Shown here piece after piece: positions 6,939 through 15,395 of a stretch of 16,880 nucleotides of DNA; position 1 is the stretch's first letter; each line of letters begins with the position of its first letter. The translations under genes and the position numbers were made by a program. The notes below the pieces were generated by a model that saw only the letters and a list, made by a program, of their open reading frames with translations, did no database searches and was not told where the DNA came from. Source of the stretch: Sulfurimonas sp. (GTDB lineage Bacteria; Campylobacterota; Campylobacteria; Campylobacterales; Sulfurimonadaceae); contig NVUO01000006.1 of assembly GCA_002733155.1 (NCBI GenBank), forward strand, positions 141,592 to 158,471. The letters run 5' to 3'.

Positions 6939-9624
6939 TAAGCAGATAACAGATATAACCCCTAACTTTTTCACCTGTAATCTCTTGTATAGCTTTCACA
7001 TAATAAGCTACTTGTTTTTGATGAGATTCAGAATAAGAAAAAGAGCTTTTATAGTCAATAACGTTCCATAAACCATCTTTAGTTTTTACAAGTAAATCTA
7101 TATAACGAAGGTTGTTTTTATATCTAATGGCTTTTTCTTTATAATATTCACCATCAATAAGAGTTTTAAATTTATCATTATTTATTAAGTTTATTACCCT
7201 AGATTCTATATCAGATATTTCATCTGATTCAAGCACAGCCCCATACTTATTTATCATCATATCTTTAGCATGGATAATATTATCTTCTTTAAACTCACCT
7301 AACATCTCTAACATATAATGCATAGATAAACCAAAGTTTATAGATTTTAGGTCATCTTCTTTTTCTTTTTCAAGCTCTAAGATATTATTTTGAACTCCAT
7401 AACAAAGGCTCTTATATTTTAGGGCTTCAAAACTTTTTTGTGAATTAAAATCCATAAAATTTTCACATCTTAATTCTCCACTACTAGTTAATTTAAGATC
7501 TAAAATATCAAATATGGAATCTTTTGTTTTTCTAATTATAAAAAGATTGTCCCTAGCTCTGGTAAATGCAACATATAAGGCATTTAAACTGTCTTCTTTA
7601 GCTAAAATTTTTTCTTTTTCTAAGGCATATGCATACTCTAAATCTATACAATCACGACCTTTAATCCTTAGATATACATTTTTTAACTCTATCTCTTCAT
7701 ATTCATAAATTATAGCATCCCGTGCTGGTGGGACTTTTTTAATCCTATCCATAATTATAATATGCTCATACTCTAGACCCTTAGACTTATGCACAGTCAA
7801 AACTCTAACCCCATTAAGTTCAGAGGCTGCTGCACTTATATCCAAACGTTCATACTCAAATAATAAGGCTTCAATATCTTTATATTTTGATATAGCATCT
7901 AAAAAACGAATGATATTGAAGTCATTATTAAAGAGTGCAAATTGATTGATAATATTTTTAACTATATCTAAGATTTTTACTTCATTAAAGTTTATCTTTT
8001 TAAGTTTTTGTGTATCTTGTGATATTAGGGCAAAAAAGTTATGTTTATAAATATCTTGCTTAAAATATAAATACTTTAGATATTCCAAAATTGCTTTTAC
8101 TGATTTTTGATTTATAAGTTTAGTAGTAGTCTCTGTAACAACTTCAATAGATTCACCCTCCAAAGCTTGCTTAACAGATTCCCCATCACCATTAGTAGCA
8201 CATAATATTGCTATCTCGTTTATATTTGCATTAGCACTTATAAGACGTTTTACCTGAGCTATTACCTCGCCAAGTAGTTCATCATTGTCAATAACCTCTA
8301 CATAACCACCGTTTGCATTTGACCTAACTAATTGATTTGAATAATCTTTTATTCTATCTTTAAAGGCTTCATTTACAAAATCTACTACCTCTTTTTGCGA
8401 ACGGTAGTTTGTAAGCAGTTTTTCTACATGAGTATTATTTTGCTCTTTAACAGTGCCAAATAAGGCACTTACTCCACCGCGAAATCTATATATAGATTGT
8501 TTTACATCTCCAACAAAAAAGAAACTTCCATTTTCAAAAATTCCACTACCTGATGTAATCTCGTTTATAAGTGGCTTTAAAATCTCATACTGTAATATAC
8601 TTGTATCTTGAAATTCGTCTAGGAGCATATGCTCAATTTGTGAGTCTAATCTAAAATATAGAAACTCACTATCGTCAATAAGGTTTAGAATCTCATGAAC
8701 AAGTGATGTCACGTCTGAAAAACTTAGCTCGCTATCATCCATATAAAGAGCTTTTTTACTCTTAATATATATATCGACCAAGTCACTTAAAGCATAAAAA
8801 AAATTCTGCTCTTTTGCCCTATTTTGATTCTTTATAGCCTCCCCAATATTATGCAAATATCCATCCATCTCTGGAGTAAAACACTTTGAAAAAGTTCTAT
8901 AATCAAGAGTGTCCCTACCTATCCAAGACTTAGCAGACAAATCATCAAAACTCTCAGCCTCTACTGCTTTTTTCACAGTAGCTGAGGCAGCTTTACAATT
9001 ATCTATAATATTTTTAAGTAAAAACAAGTTCTGCATAGCTATATTTTCAAACTCAAGATAATCTCTTTTTTCAAATTTTATATTTTTTAATTCATTAGAT
9101 TTTATGTAAAAATCATCTAAAATAGAAAAAATATCCCCAAGTCTTTTTTTTGACTGTATAGAAAGACTTATAAGTGTATCTTTTTTTCCAGCTACACTCA
9201 CCTCTTTTAAAAATCTTGAAAGAAGTTTTAGTTCATGTTGAGAGCTAAACGTACTAAAGTCTGGCATTAAAGAGGCATACAAAGAAAACTTCCTAAGTAT
9301 GGATGTAAAAAAACTATCAATAGTCATAATTTTAGTATTTGAATTTAAAAACTCATTTAAAACTCTTTGACGGTTTTGAAGTAAAAATTCTTTGCTAAAA
9401 CCAGTTACAGATTCTATCTCACCAAGCTCACCACGAGATTCAAGCTCTTCAAGAGTAGAAATAATACGTTCTTGCATCTCTGAGGCTGCTTTATTTGTAA
9501 AAGTTAAAGCTAAGATTTTAGAAGCCTGTGCACCCTGAAAAAGTAAAGAAAGATAACGTACAACAAGCATAAAAGTTTTCCCACTGCCTGCACTTGCTTC
9601 GTAAGCTAGGTTATTTATAAACAT
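6907..9624 (-). CDS. addA: AddA-like helicase-nuclease (UvrD/RecB type)
   Basis: A 905-residue ATP-dependent 3'-5' helicase with a C-terminal nuclease domain, the AddA/RecB-like subunit that processes double-strand DNA ends for recombination. Superfamily 1 motifs are all present: Walker A ASAGSGKT (10-17), LTFTNKAA (40-47), motif II MLLDEFQD (333-340), motif III FVGDVKQSIYRFRGG (370-384), motif IV LLTNYRS (403-409), motif V VHKSKGLE (611-618) and motif VI LYVAFTRARD (683-692). The PD-(D/E)XK nuclease shows H769, D843, D857 and K859 in the DYK triplet, then Q871 and Y875 (QxxxY). The ATG at 9624 is 9 residues before Walker A, as usual; its ribosome binding site is weak (AAAGAT). It is shorter than Bacillus AddA, as in Campylobacterota. 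The gene starts 21 bp after the methyltransferase gene, so it is probably co-transcribed with it. Confidence 0.92.
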   Translation of the reverse strand: MFINNLAYEASAGSGKTFMLVVRYLSLLFQGAQASKILALTFTNKAASEMQERIISTLEELESRGELGEIESVTGFSKEFLLQNRQRVLNEFLNSNTKIMTIDSFFTSILRKFSLYASLMPDFSTFSSQHELKLLSRFLKEVSVAGKKDTLISLSIQSKKRLGDIFSILDDFYIKSNELKNIKFEKRDYLEFENIAMQNLFLLKNIIDNCKAASATVKKAVEAESFDDLSAKSWIGRDTLDYRTFSKCFTPEMDGYLHNIGEAIKNQNRAKEQNFFYALSDLVDIYIKSKKALYMDDSELSFSDVTSLVHEILNLIDDSEFLYFRLDSQIEHMLLDEFQDTSILQYEILKPLINEITSGSGIFENGSFFFVGDVKQSIYRFRGGVSALFGTVKEQNNTHVEKLLTNYRSQKEVVDFVNEAFKDRIKDYSNQLVRSNANGGYVEVIDNDELLGEVIAQVKRLISANANINEIAILCATNGDGESVKQALEGESIEVVTETTTKLINQKSVKAILEYLKYLYFKQDIYKHNFFALISQDTQKLKKINFNEVKILDIVKNIINQFALFNNDFNIIRFLDAISKYKDIEALLFEYERLDISAAASELNGVRVLTVHKSKGLEYEHIIIMDRIKKVPPARDAIIYEYEEIELKNVYLRIKGRDCIDLEYAYALEKEKILAKEDSLNALYVAFTRARDNLFIIRKTKDSIFDILDLKLTSSGELRCENFMDFNSQKSFEALKYKSLCYGVQNNILELEKEKEDDLKSINFGLSMHYMLEMLGEFKEDNIIHAKDMMINKYGAVLESDEISDIESRVINLINNDKFKTLIDGEYYKEKAIRYKNNLRYIDLLVKTKDGLWNVIDYKSSFSYSESHQKQVAYYVKAIQEITGEKVRGYICYLLNEKIQFTEVF

Positions 9625-9645
9625 TATTAATATCTTTTTTTATCA

Positions 9646-10815
9646 TTATACTAATTTATAATTTCTAATCATCAAATGTTGTACATTTTTGTCATTTCTA
9701 TTTTTAAAAGAAACTAGGTATTTTTTATCAAATGTACTTATTTCTATATTTTCTTTATTATAAAAGTCATAAATAAAATCAGTATGTTTTATAACTATCA
9801 TCCAGTTAGCTTTACACTTTTGTATAAGATAATTTGCTAGTCTACTCTGGTCATCCCTAGTAAAGTCATTTTGAGCATAGGTAGAAAACTCACTATCATA
9901 AGGTGGATCTAAAAATATAAAATCATCTTTTTTTGGTTTATTTTTTTTAAAAAATTCTTCAAAATCTAAATTATCAATAGTGGTTTTAGAAAGCTGATTT
10001 ACAAGTTCATCTGATTGTAAATAATCTATTTTTTTAGATAAGTTTTTTCTGTTGTAGCCAATTCCACCGTATGGTACATTAAAACCACCACTTTTGTTAT
10101 ATCTAAACATACTGGAATATGCGTAATTTCTTATAAAGAAAAATATTGCAGTTGCAAAAGATGCTTTGATTTCGTACTTTTTTATATTATTATACAGATG
10201 TCTAAAATGCATATAAAACGCAGACTTCAAAGAAGCCTCCATATTATCTAATATATCAGAATCTGGAAATTGACCACGTTCAAGTTCAATCTTTTTCATT
10301 CTTTTTATTTTGTTTAAAATATTTTTTCGAATCTCGTGTACAAAGTTTTCTATGTTGATATTAAAAGATGCCTTAAACATACTTTCAAATTCACTACCAT
10401 GATTTAAAACAAAGTCATATATATTATCTTTTATTCTATTTTCATCATACTTGCCGCTTGAGTAACCCTTATAATTATCTATAAATATATCTTTATTATT
10501 TGCTATTATTTTTTCTAAAATTTTCCAATCAAGAATCATCTCATTTATTATAGAAAAAAACTTTTCATCTCTAGGTTCTATAGCTTTATAAAGGTCAACC
10601 AATTCGTGAGATTTATCGTTAATATACATCTTTTTACAATCTAGTGAGAAGTAAACAGCACCACCACCAATAAATGGCTCATAATAATTAGCTATTTTTT
10701 GTGGAATATTTGGATGTATGTGTTTAAGCTCTTGCTCTTTTCCACCAGCCCATTTTAAAATAGGAGAAAGTCTATTAAGCTTAACATTGTCATGTTGTAA
10801 ACAAGGTGCTGTCAT
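9646..10815 (-). CDS. D12-class N6-adenine DNA methyltransferase (Dam-like)
   Basis: A 389-residue alpha-group adenine-N6 DNA methyltransferase that should transfer methyl from S-adenosylmethionine to adenine in a short target. Motif X PILKWAGGK (18-26), motif I YEPFIGGGAVYF (45-56) and catalytic motif IV DPPY (303-306) are intact, as is the SGGFNVPYGG stretch of the family. E. coli Dam has 278 residues; here the distance between motifs I and IV is about 250 residues, roughly 100 more than in Dam, so the target-recognition region carries a large helical insertion. The target sequence cannot be read from the protein. A good AAAGGA ribosome binding site lies at 10821-10826, 5 nt from the ATG. 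No restriction enzyme is adjacent, so it looks like a solitary methyltransferase placed between addB and addA. Target and role (regulation, self-marking or restriction partner elsewhere) are open. Confidence 0.93.
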   Translation of the reverse strand: MTAPCLQHDNVKLNRLSPILKWAGGKEQELKHIHPNIPQKIANYYEPFIGGGAVYFSLDCKKMYINDKSHELVDLYKAIEPRDEKFFSIINEMILDWKILEKIIANNKDIFIDNYKGYSSGKYDENRIKDNIYDFVLNHGSEFESMFKASFNINIENFVHEIRKNILNKIKRMKKIELERGQFPDSDILDNMEASLKSAFYMHFRHLYNNIKKYEIKASFATAIFFFIRNYAYSSMFRYNKSGGFNVPYGGIGYNRKNLSKKIDYLQSDELVNQLSKTTIDNLDFEEFFKKNKPKKDDFIFLDPPYDSEFSTYAQNDFTRDDQSRLANYLIQKCKANWMIVIKHTDFIYDFYNKENIEISTFDKKYLVSFKNRNDKNVQHLMIRNYKLV

Positions 10816-10911
10816 AATTTTCCTTTATCCTAGTATTTTAGTTGAAGTTTTTTTATTTTGTAAAATATATTGCAAAATGTCATTTAAAAATTAAATATTT
10901 TTATTGGCAAA

Positions 10912-10920
10912 ATTATATCA
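10912..10920 (-). promoter_or_regulatory. Extended -10 promoter of the methyltransferase gene
   Basis: TGATATAAT on the minus strand matches TGnTATAAT and lies about 10 bp beyond the addB stop, 97 nt upstream of the methyltransferase ATG. There is no convincing -35. It would drive the methyltransferase and, through the 21-bp gap, addA. The 114-bp gap otherwise holds only AT-rich leader sequence and the ribosome binding site. Confidence 0.4.
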
Positions 10921-10929
10921 AATAATAAA

Positions 10930-13275
10930 TTATTCCCTATCACAAATAATCTTATACTCACAAAACAAACAATTTTTTTCATCTTCACATAACTCAAAGT
11001 TAACTTCTTCAATATTTAGTAAGTCTTTTACAGTTGATTGTAATATAGATAGTTTTTCTTCTAACATAGTACCTTGTACAATTTTTGATTCTTTAAGGTC
11101 ATAATATGCACAGCAGACTACATTTCCATATCCAGATGCTAAAAGGTAATAAAACTCTAGTTGAAAGTCTGTAGCATCATGTACATTTTTTTCATTATAA
11201 AGTGGATATTTTCCAGTTTTATAATCAAGTACAAATATCTCATTATTTCTTTTATCGATTCTATCTATTTGTCCACTCAGAGTTATACCATGGAATCTGC
11301 ATTCCAAACTTTCTTCACATCTAAATACTAACCAACCCTCTTTAAATCTTTGTATCTCATTTTGACAAAACTTTACTAAATTTCTTTTTTGAATTTCCAT
11401 TAGATATATCTCAAATTCACTCTCACCAGTAGCTATTTTTAGCTCTTTGTTTAGGTCTTTTTCTAGACTTACTACATCTGTATAAGAATTATTTTTTGTA
11501 TATAACTCTTTTAGAGCCTCATGTACATCAAGACCTATTTTATACTCACCTGGCATATCTTTAGGAATCTCATGTTGGTATATTTTTTGTATATATTTTA
11601 AATAATACTTCCGTTTACATGTCAAAAATGTTTTTAGTCTTGTAGCCGATAGTTTTGTATCTTTAAAACTATATTCTAAGACTATATCTTTTTCTATTTT
11701 AATATTTTTTTCTTGTTTTTTAAAGATAATATTTGCATAATCAGCTTCTGAATAAATATTATTCTCTTTTATACCAAGTTGTTTTAAAAATCTAGATTCT
11801 GAACTATCTTTAGACTTTACAAATGATATAGCTACCTGTTTACTTCTTTTAATCAACATCTCATAATAATGTTTTTGTAAATTTTCCCTATCACTCATAG
11901 TTGGTAAATTAGAATTTTGTCTTATCTGAGTATTTAAAAACATATCCTTGTCGCTTTTTTTAGGTACATTAGTATCTGAAAAGTCTACTATAATAACTCC
12001 ATCAAAAGACACGTTCCTAGTCTCTAATACACCCATAACAGTAATTTTACCACCACGTACATCATCAACTGTCCTGGAGGCTAATCTTTGTAAAAAAACG
12101 CTTAAAAGTGATTTTACACTCATATCTTTCATATATGCAAGGATATATTTAAGCTTATATAACTCCTCTTTAAATATTTTCACTTCAACCTTAGAAGAAA
12201 ACATATCTTTATAAGTCTCTAAAAAACCAAGCACGTCTACATTTGAGCTAAGTTCATAATAAATATTTAATAAATTTCTATACATATCATCCCCAACCCT
12301 ATCTAGTCTAGCCTCATTTTCTTTAGATACTTGATCAAGCAGTTTACAAGTTGAATTTAGTTTCTCATACATCTTAGTTTTGCTATATGCACTACCCATA
12401 GCAAAGTTAAAGTTTGTTTTATCATCAAAACTCTTTAAAATATCAGCCATTTTTTCATCTGGAAGTATTACAGCTATATTTTCTGCTTTATAGCCCTCTT
12501 TCAAATAGTCATATATCTTTTTTTGTATAAATGCTACTTGTAATATATTTTCAGAAAATGATTCACAGCTAATATTTTTGTTGATTCTTAAAATCTCTTT
12601 TGATAATACTTCTTTATCATTTAAAGAGATAATATATTTATAGTTTTCTTCTAATTCTATGCCTAAATCTAAAAATTTATTTTGCATTTTAAGATTAAAG
12701 TCTGACGTAGAGAAAATAACATTTACTTTTGAGTACTCACAAGTTTTTATAAGTAATTCAAACTCAAAGTTAGTTAGATGCCCATCTAAATGAAGTTCTA
12801 TATTTTTATTTGAACTTGCATAAGTTTTATTAAATGTATATAGTTTAGGTAAAAATATCTTATCTAAAACTTTTCTCTCATAACACAGTTTCTCATATCT
12901 TTTGTACAACTCTTGAAGTATAGATATATGTTCCTCATACTCCCCATAAATATCTGAGGTATCAAGTTTGTTAATATCATATAACTCCGCAGACAACTCT
13001 TCAAAAAATTTAAATATATATGAGCTATTTTTTGTAAAGGTAAAAAAGTTTCTCTGTATTTGTAAAGACTCAAACTTTTTAAAATCACTAGCCTCAAGTA
13101 ATAATAATACCCTTGAATCCATATCTATAGTTTTAAAGTTTTTAACTATACAAAGCTTAGAGATAAAATCACTCATAGTTATAAAATTTGGAAGAAAAAG
13201 TGTTGAATCTTCAATGTGTAGTTGTTCAGCTCGTATAGCACGAGCTGATGGCAAAATTATTGTAGTTTCATTCAT
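10930..13275 (-). CDS. addB: AddB-like nuclease subunit with Fe-S cysteines
   Basis: A 781-residue AddB-type subunit, partner of AddA in DNA-end resection. The N-terminal half is a helicase-like domain without a working Walker A (the segment begins ILPSARAIRAEQ), as expected for the inactive AddB motor. The C-terminal PD-(D/E)XK nuclease has H585, D671/D674 in GQIDRID, D684 and K686 in LDYKTGKY, and Q705/Y709. Four cysteines frame it: C553 in TCKRKYY, then C769, C772 and C778, the spacing of the AddB-type 4Fe-4S cluster that staples the nuclease domain. The length is shorter than in Firmicutes (about 1,160) and similar to Campylobacterota versions. The start is an ATG with only a weak AGGT upstream. 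It lies 67 bp after the chemoreceptor gene and 114 bp before the methyltransferase gene. Confidence 0.9.
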   Translation of the reverse strand: MNETTIILPSARAIRAEQLHIEDSTLFLPNFITMSDFISKLCIVKNFKTIDMDSRVLLLLEASDFKKFESLQIQRNFFTFTKNSSYIFKFFEELSAELYDINKLDTSDIYGEYEEHISILQELYKRYEKLCYERKVLDKIFLPKLYTFNKTYASSNKNIELHLDGHLTNFEFELLIKTCEYSKVNVIFSTSDFNLKMQNKFLDLGIELEENYKYIISLNDKEVLSKEILRINKNISCESFSENILQVAFIQKKIYDYLKEGYKAENIAVILPDEKMADILKSFDDKTNFNFAMGSAYSKTKMYEKLNSTCKLLDQVSKENEARLDRVGDDMYRNLLNIYYELSSNVDVLGFLETYKDMFSSKVEVKIFKEELYKLKYILAYMKDMSVKSLLSVFLQRLASRTVDDVRGGKITVMGVLETRNVSFDGVIIVDFSDTNVPKKSDKDMFLNTQIRQNSNLPTMSDRENLQKHYYEMLIKRSKQVAISFVKSKDSSESRFLKQLGIKENNIYSEADYANIIFKKQEKNIKIEKDIVLEYSFKDTKLSATRLKTFLTCKRKYYLKYIQKIYQHEIPKDMPGEYKIGLDVHEALKELYTKNNSYTDVVSLEKDLNKELKIATGESEFEIYLMEIQKRNLVKFCQNEIQRFKEGWLVFRCEESLECRFHGITLSGQIDRIDKRNNEIFVLDYKTGKYPLYNEKNVHDATDFQLEFYYLLASGYGNVVCCAYYDLKESKIVQGTMLEEKLSILQSTVKDLLNIEEVNFELCEDEKNCLFCEYKIICDRE

Positions 13276-13342
13276 AGGCTTATTTTACCTACTTTATGAT
13301 TAATGCTCGTACTGTTACTAAACTAACTATTCGTTTAAGGAT

Positions 13343-14932
13343 TTAACTTTTAAATTCGTTAATAGTAGACTGTAGCTCATTAGCAACAGCTACTAGACGT
13401 TTTAAATCACTTTCTATATCTTGAGTACTAGTATTATTTGCAGTTGATAGTATATCTATCTTGTGAATAAACTCGATAATTTCTACAACATTTGAAGAAA
13501 TCTCTTTAGTATTTTGTGCAGATTTGTCAGCTACATCACTTGATATTTGAATCGCATGAGATGTGTTATTTATTTTATCTTCTACTTCACCAGATATACT
13601 TGCTAATGACTCAATATTTTGTGCATTTGTTTGCATTTTTTCACTTACATCATTGATAGACTGAACAATTGTACTTACACTAATATCTATCTCAGTTAAA
13701 CTTTTTGTTGTTCTCTCTGCAAGTTTACGAACTTCATCAGCAACAACAGCAAATCCACGACCATGTTCACCAGCCCTAGCAGCTTCTATAGCAGCATTTA
13801 GAGCAAGAAGATTTGTTTGTTCAGCTATATCTTTAATGATGTTAAGAACTTCTTTTACACTTTGTGCATCACTTTTAAGACCAGTTAATTCATGAGATAG
13901 TTCATTTTCTATCTCTACAAATGAGTTAACTTCGTTAGATAATGTACTTAGAACATCTTTTGCGCTTATTAGTTCTTCATTAGCTCCAGATACATTTTTT
14001 TGAGTCTCCATAGATGCTTCAAGGTTTTGCTCTAATAAAACTCTTATAGATTGAGATTTTTGAGTAGTTTGTTTAACTATAGTTTGTTCTTGTGACGTAC
14101 TTTTGCGTATAATATGAGAGGATTTTTCTATTTCATTTGCTATAGTAGAGTTTTGTTCACCAAGTGATTTAACAGAGTTAACCGTCTCCTGTATCATCTC
14201 AATAAAGGCATTTACTTCATTCGCAGTTTTTCCAAACTCATCTTGGTTTTTATGATAAACTCTTTTAGTAAGGTCTTTATCTCCACTAACTAAGGATGCT
14301 ATTCGATCTTTTAAGTTTTGTATAGGTGTAAAAATCTCTTTTGTAAAAAATATTGAAGATATTATTCCAAAGATTATGGCAGATATTAAGAGTGTTATAA
14401 CTAAAGTCATATTTGTAGTTGAGATATCTTCATCTACTTCATTTAATGATATAACTAAATCCATCGCACCAAGAACATAACCAACGTGGGCATTATAGTG
14501 ACAAGATAAACATTTTTTCTCAGCTACCATAGGTTTTATCATACGTATAGTATGATTAGAATTTTCATCTTTTTCTATAACTTTTGTTTCTTTGTTCTCA
14601 AGTACATTTCTAATAATAGAATCTGTAGTATATACTTCATTTGGTGCATAAGCTTCTTGAACTGCTTTAGATTTATAGATATAAAGTGATTCTATGCCTT
14701 TGATGCTTTGAGCTGATTTTAGTGTCTCTTCAACTAGAGTGGAATCACCCATCATCATACTAGTAGTCATTGTCTGAAATATGGACTGGCTAAGCATAGT
14801 TAAAGATTTTTTTGATGTTTTATTTGAAAGGTTTTGAAGAGTAGTAGATAAGTAAAAACTCATCGCTATTAACCCTAAAACACTAACAGAAACTAATGAA
14901 GTTATAACTTTAGATTTAACTGTTTTAAACAA
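13343..14932 (-). CDS. Methyl-accepting chemotaxis protein with periplasmic CxxCH haem motif
   Basis: A 529-residue transmembrane chemoreceptor. Order: membrane helix 1 (9-30), periplasmic sensor (about 31-175), helix 2 (176-197), HAMP (about 198-250), and the cytoplasmic signalling coiled coil with the conserved hairpin tip (about 369-408, including [20 protein letters not shown]) that binds CheA and CheW. The sensor holds CLSCH (141-145), a c-type haem attachment motif, followed by a [10 protein letters not shown] segment; this matches redox-sensing chemoreceptors with a haem-c PAS-like domain known from Geobacter. The haem would be attached in the periplasm. The start is TTG: no ATG is available before an in-frame TAG, and an AGGA (14940-14943) sits 7 nt upstream of it. 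No C-terminal CheR-binding pentapeptide is seen. The ligand (haem redox state, oxygen or nitric oxide) is inference. Confidence 0.96.
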   Translation of the reverse strand: MFKTVKSKVITSLVSVSVLGLIAMSFYLSTTLQNLSNKTSKKSLTMLSQSIFQTMTTSMMMGDSTLVEETLKSAQSIKGIESLYIYKSKAVQEAYAPNEVYTTDSIIRNVLENKETKVIEKDENSNHTIRMIKPMVAEKKCLSCHYNAHVGYVLGAMDLVISLNEVDEDISTTNMTLVITLLISAIIFGIISSIFFTKEIFTPIQNLKDRIASLVSGDKDLTKRVYHKNQDEFGKTANEVNAFIEMIQETVNSVKSLGEQNSTIANEIEKSSHIIRKSTSQEQTIVKQTTQKSQSIRVLLEQNLEASMETQKNVSGANEELISAKDVLSTLSNEVNSFVEIENELSHELTGLKSDAQSVKEVLNIIKDIAEQTNLLALNAAIEAARAGEHGRGFAVVADEVRKLAERTTKSLTEIDISVSTIVQSINDVSEKMQTNAQNIESLASISGEVEDKINNTSHAIQISSDVADKSAQNTKEISSNVVEIIEFIHKIDILSTANNTSTQDIESDLKRLVAVANELQSTINEFKS

Positions 14933-14966
14933 TATGAAGTCCTAATAAAAAATTAAGTAATCTTCA

Positions 14967-14975
14967 ATTGTAGCA
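14967..14975 (-). promoter_or_regulatory. Possible extended -10 promoter of the chemoreceptor gene
   Basis: TGCTACAAT on the minus strand differs by one base from TGnTATAAT and lies 34 nt upstream of the TTG start, a suitable distance. No good -35 is present. The flagellar sigma-28 pattern was not convincingly seen. Confidence 0.35.
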
Positions 14976-15087
14976 GAAAAATACACAATACATCATAAAT
15001 TCAATTTTTTTGTAATAGTTCGTCTTTTTTTTATACATTTTATGGAATGTATTCATGTTGTAATAATTTTAAATTTTATTTTGCTTA

Positions 15088-15279
15088 TCATTGTATGATA
15101 CTGTCAATCAAACCAAGTATCTGACTCATAGTTTTCTGATTTGCTTTTTCAATAAACTTTATTTTTCTTGAATTATAATCTATCGACTTCATCTGCTCTG
15201 CCATTATAAAACCTGTGATGTTATCACTCACTACTTCTATGTGAAAAGGGAAATCTTTTTTTGTATATTTATATCCAAA
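15088..15279 (-). pseudogene. MazF/PemK-type toxin, C-terminal remnant
   Basis: A minus-strand frame of 63 codons, open from a stop at 15280-15282 to TGA at 15088-15090. It contains FPFHIEVVSDNITGFIMAEQ, then a KSIDYNSRKIKFI segment, and ends LIDSIIQ. This matches the last two-thirds of MazF/PemK-type endoribonuclease toxins: the 'PFhveV' strand, the 'G.vl.dQ.rtiD..R' core and the final helix after 'k.s..tm..i'. The N-terminal part, with the first strand and the arginine-proline region needed for cleavage, is absent, and the frame is closed by a stop where it should continue. No ribosome binding site, start codon or antitoxin gene is found upstream. I read it as a dead fragment of a toxin-antitoxin module. 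Family identification is from memory of the motif pattern. Confidence 0.55.
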
Positions 15280-15339
15280 TTATAAATGTTTAATTTTGTA
15301 ACATAAAAAATAAAATAAGAATAATTTAAGTTAAATAAC

Positions 15340-15368
15340 TTGTAAAATATAACAAAATTGGTTATATT
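15340..15368 (+). promoter_or_regulatory. Promoter with overlapping dyad before the Ig-domain gene
   Basis: A TTGTAA (15340-15345) and a TATATT (15363-15368) are separated by exactly 17 nt, a standard -35/-10 layout, 27 nt before the ATG at 15396. An inverted repeat, AATATAAC (15346-15353) and GTTATATT (15361-15368), fills the spacer and includes the -10, so a repressor site is possible. A second small dyad, AAGTTA (15328-15333) and TAACTT (15336-15341), touches the -35. In such AT-rich DNA, short dyads occur by chance. Confidence 0.42.
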
Positions 15369-15395
15369 AAAAAATATTTTTATAAAAGTGTTTTA

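Larger units (their letters stand above)
14933..15395. other. 463-bp gap: promoters and a toxin remnant
   Basis: Between the divergent chemoreceptor and Ig-domain protein genes. From left to right it holds the chemoreceptor ribosome binding site and possible -10 box, an AT-rich unassigned stretch (about 14976-15087) with a small dyad at 15033-15052 (ATACATT and AATGTAT), the mazF-like remnant, and the promoter of the next gene. I see no intact gene in it. Confidence 0.6.

Noticed and set aside
7514..7708. Plus-strand open frame of 64 codons
   Set aside because: It is antisense to the well-supported helicase motif region of addA, has no ribosome binding site, and has a serine/leucine-rich shadow composition.
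10904..11104. Plus-strand open frame of 66 codons
   Set aside because: It is antisense to the Fe-S end of addB and shows no family resemblance.
11948..12214. Plus-strand open frame of 88 codons
   Set aside because: It lies entirely opposite addB; composition is that of a shadow frame.
9646..13275. The methyltransferase as part of a restriction-modification system with a neighbouring nuclease
   Set aside because: The adjacent nuclease domains belong to AddA and AddB, whose motifs are those of end-resection enzymes, not site-specific restriction enzymes.
12864..13303. Open frames on both strands within the 5' part of addB
   Set aside because: Both are alternative frames of a gene with consistent family length and motifs; neither has recognisable content.
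15033..15052. Inverted repeat ATACATT / AATGTAT as a terminator
   Set aside because: The T run lies before the stem on the plus strand, so it is in the wrong place for either direction, and the stem is only 7 weak pairs.
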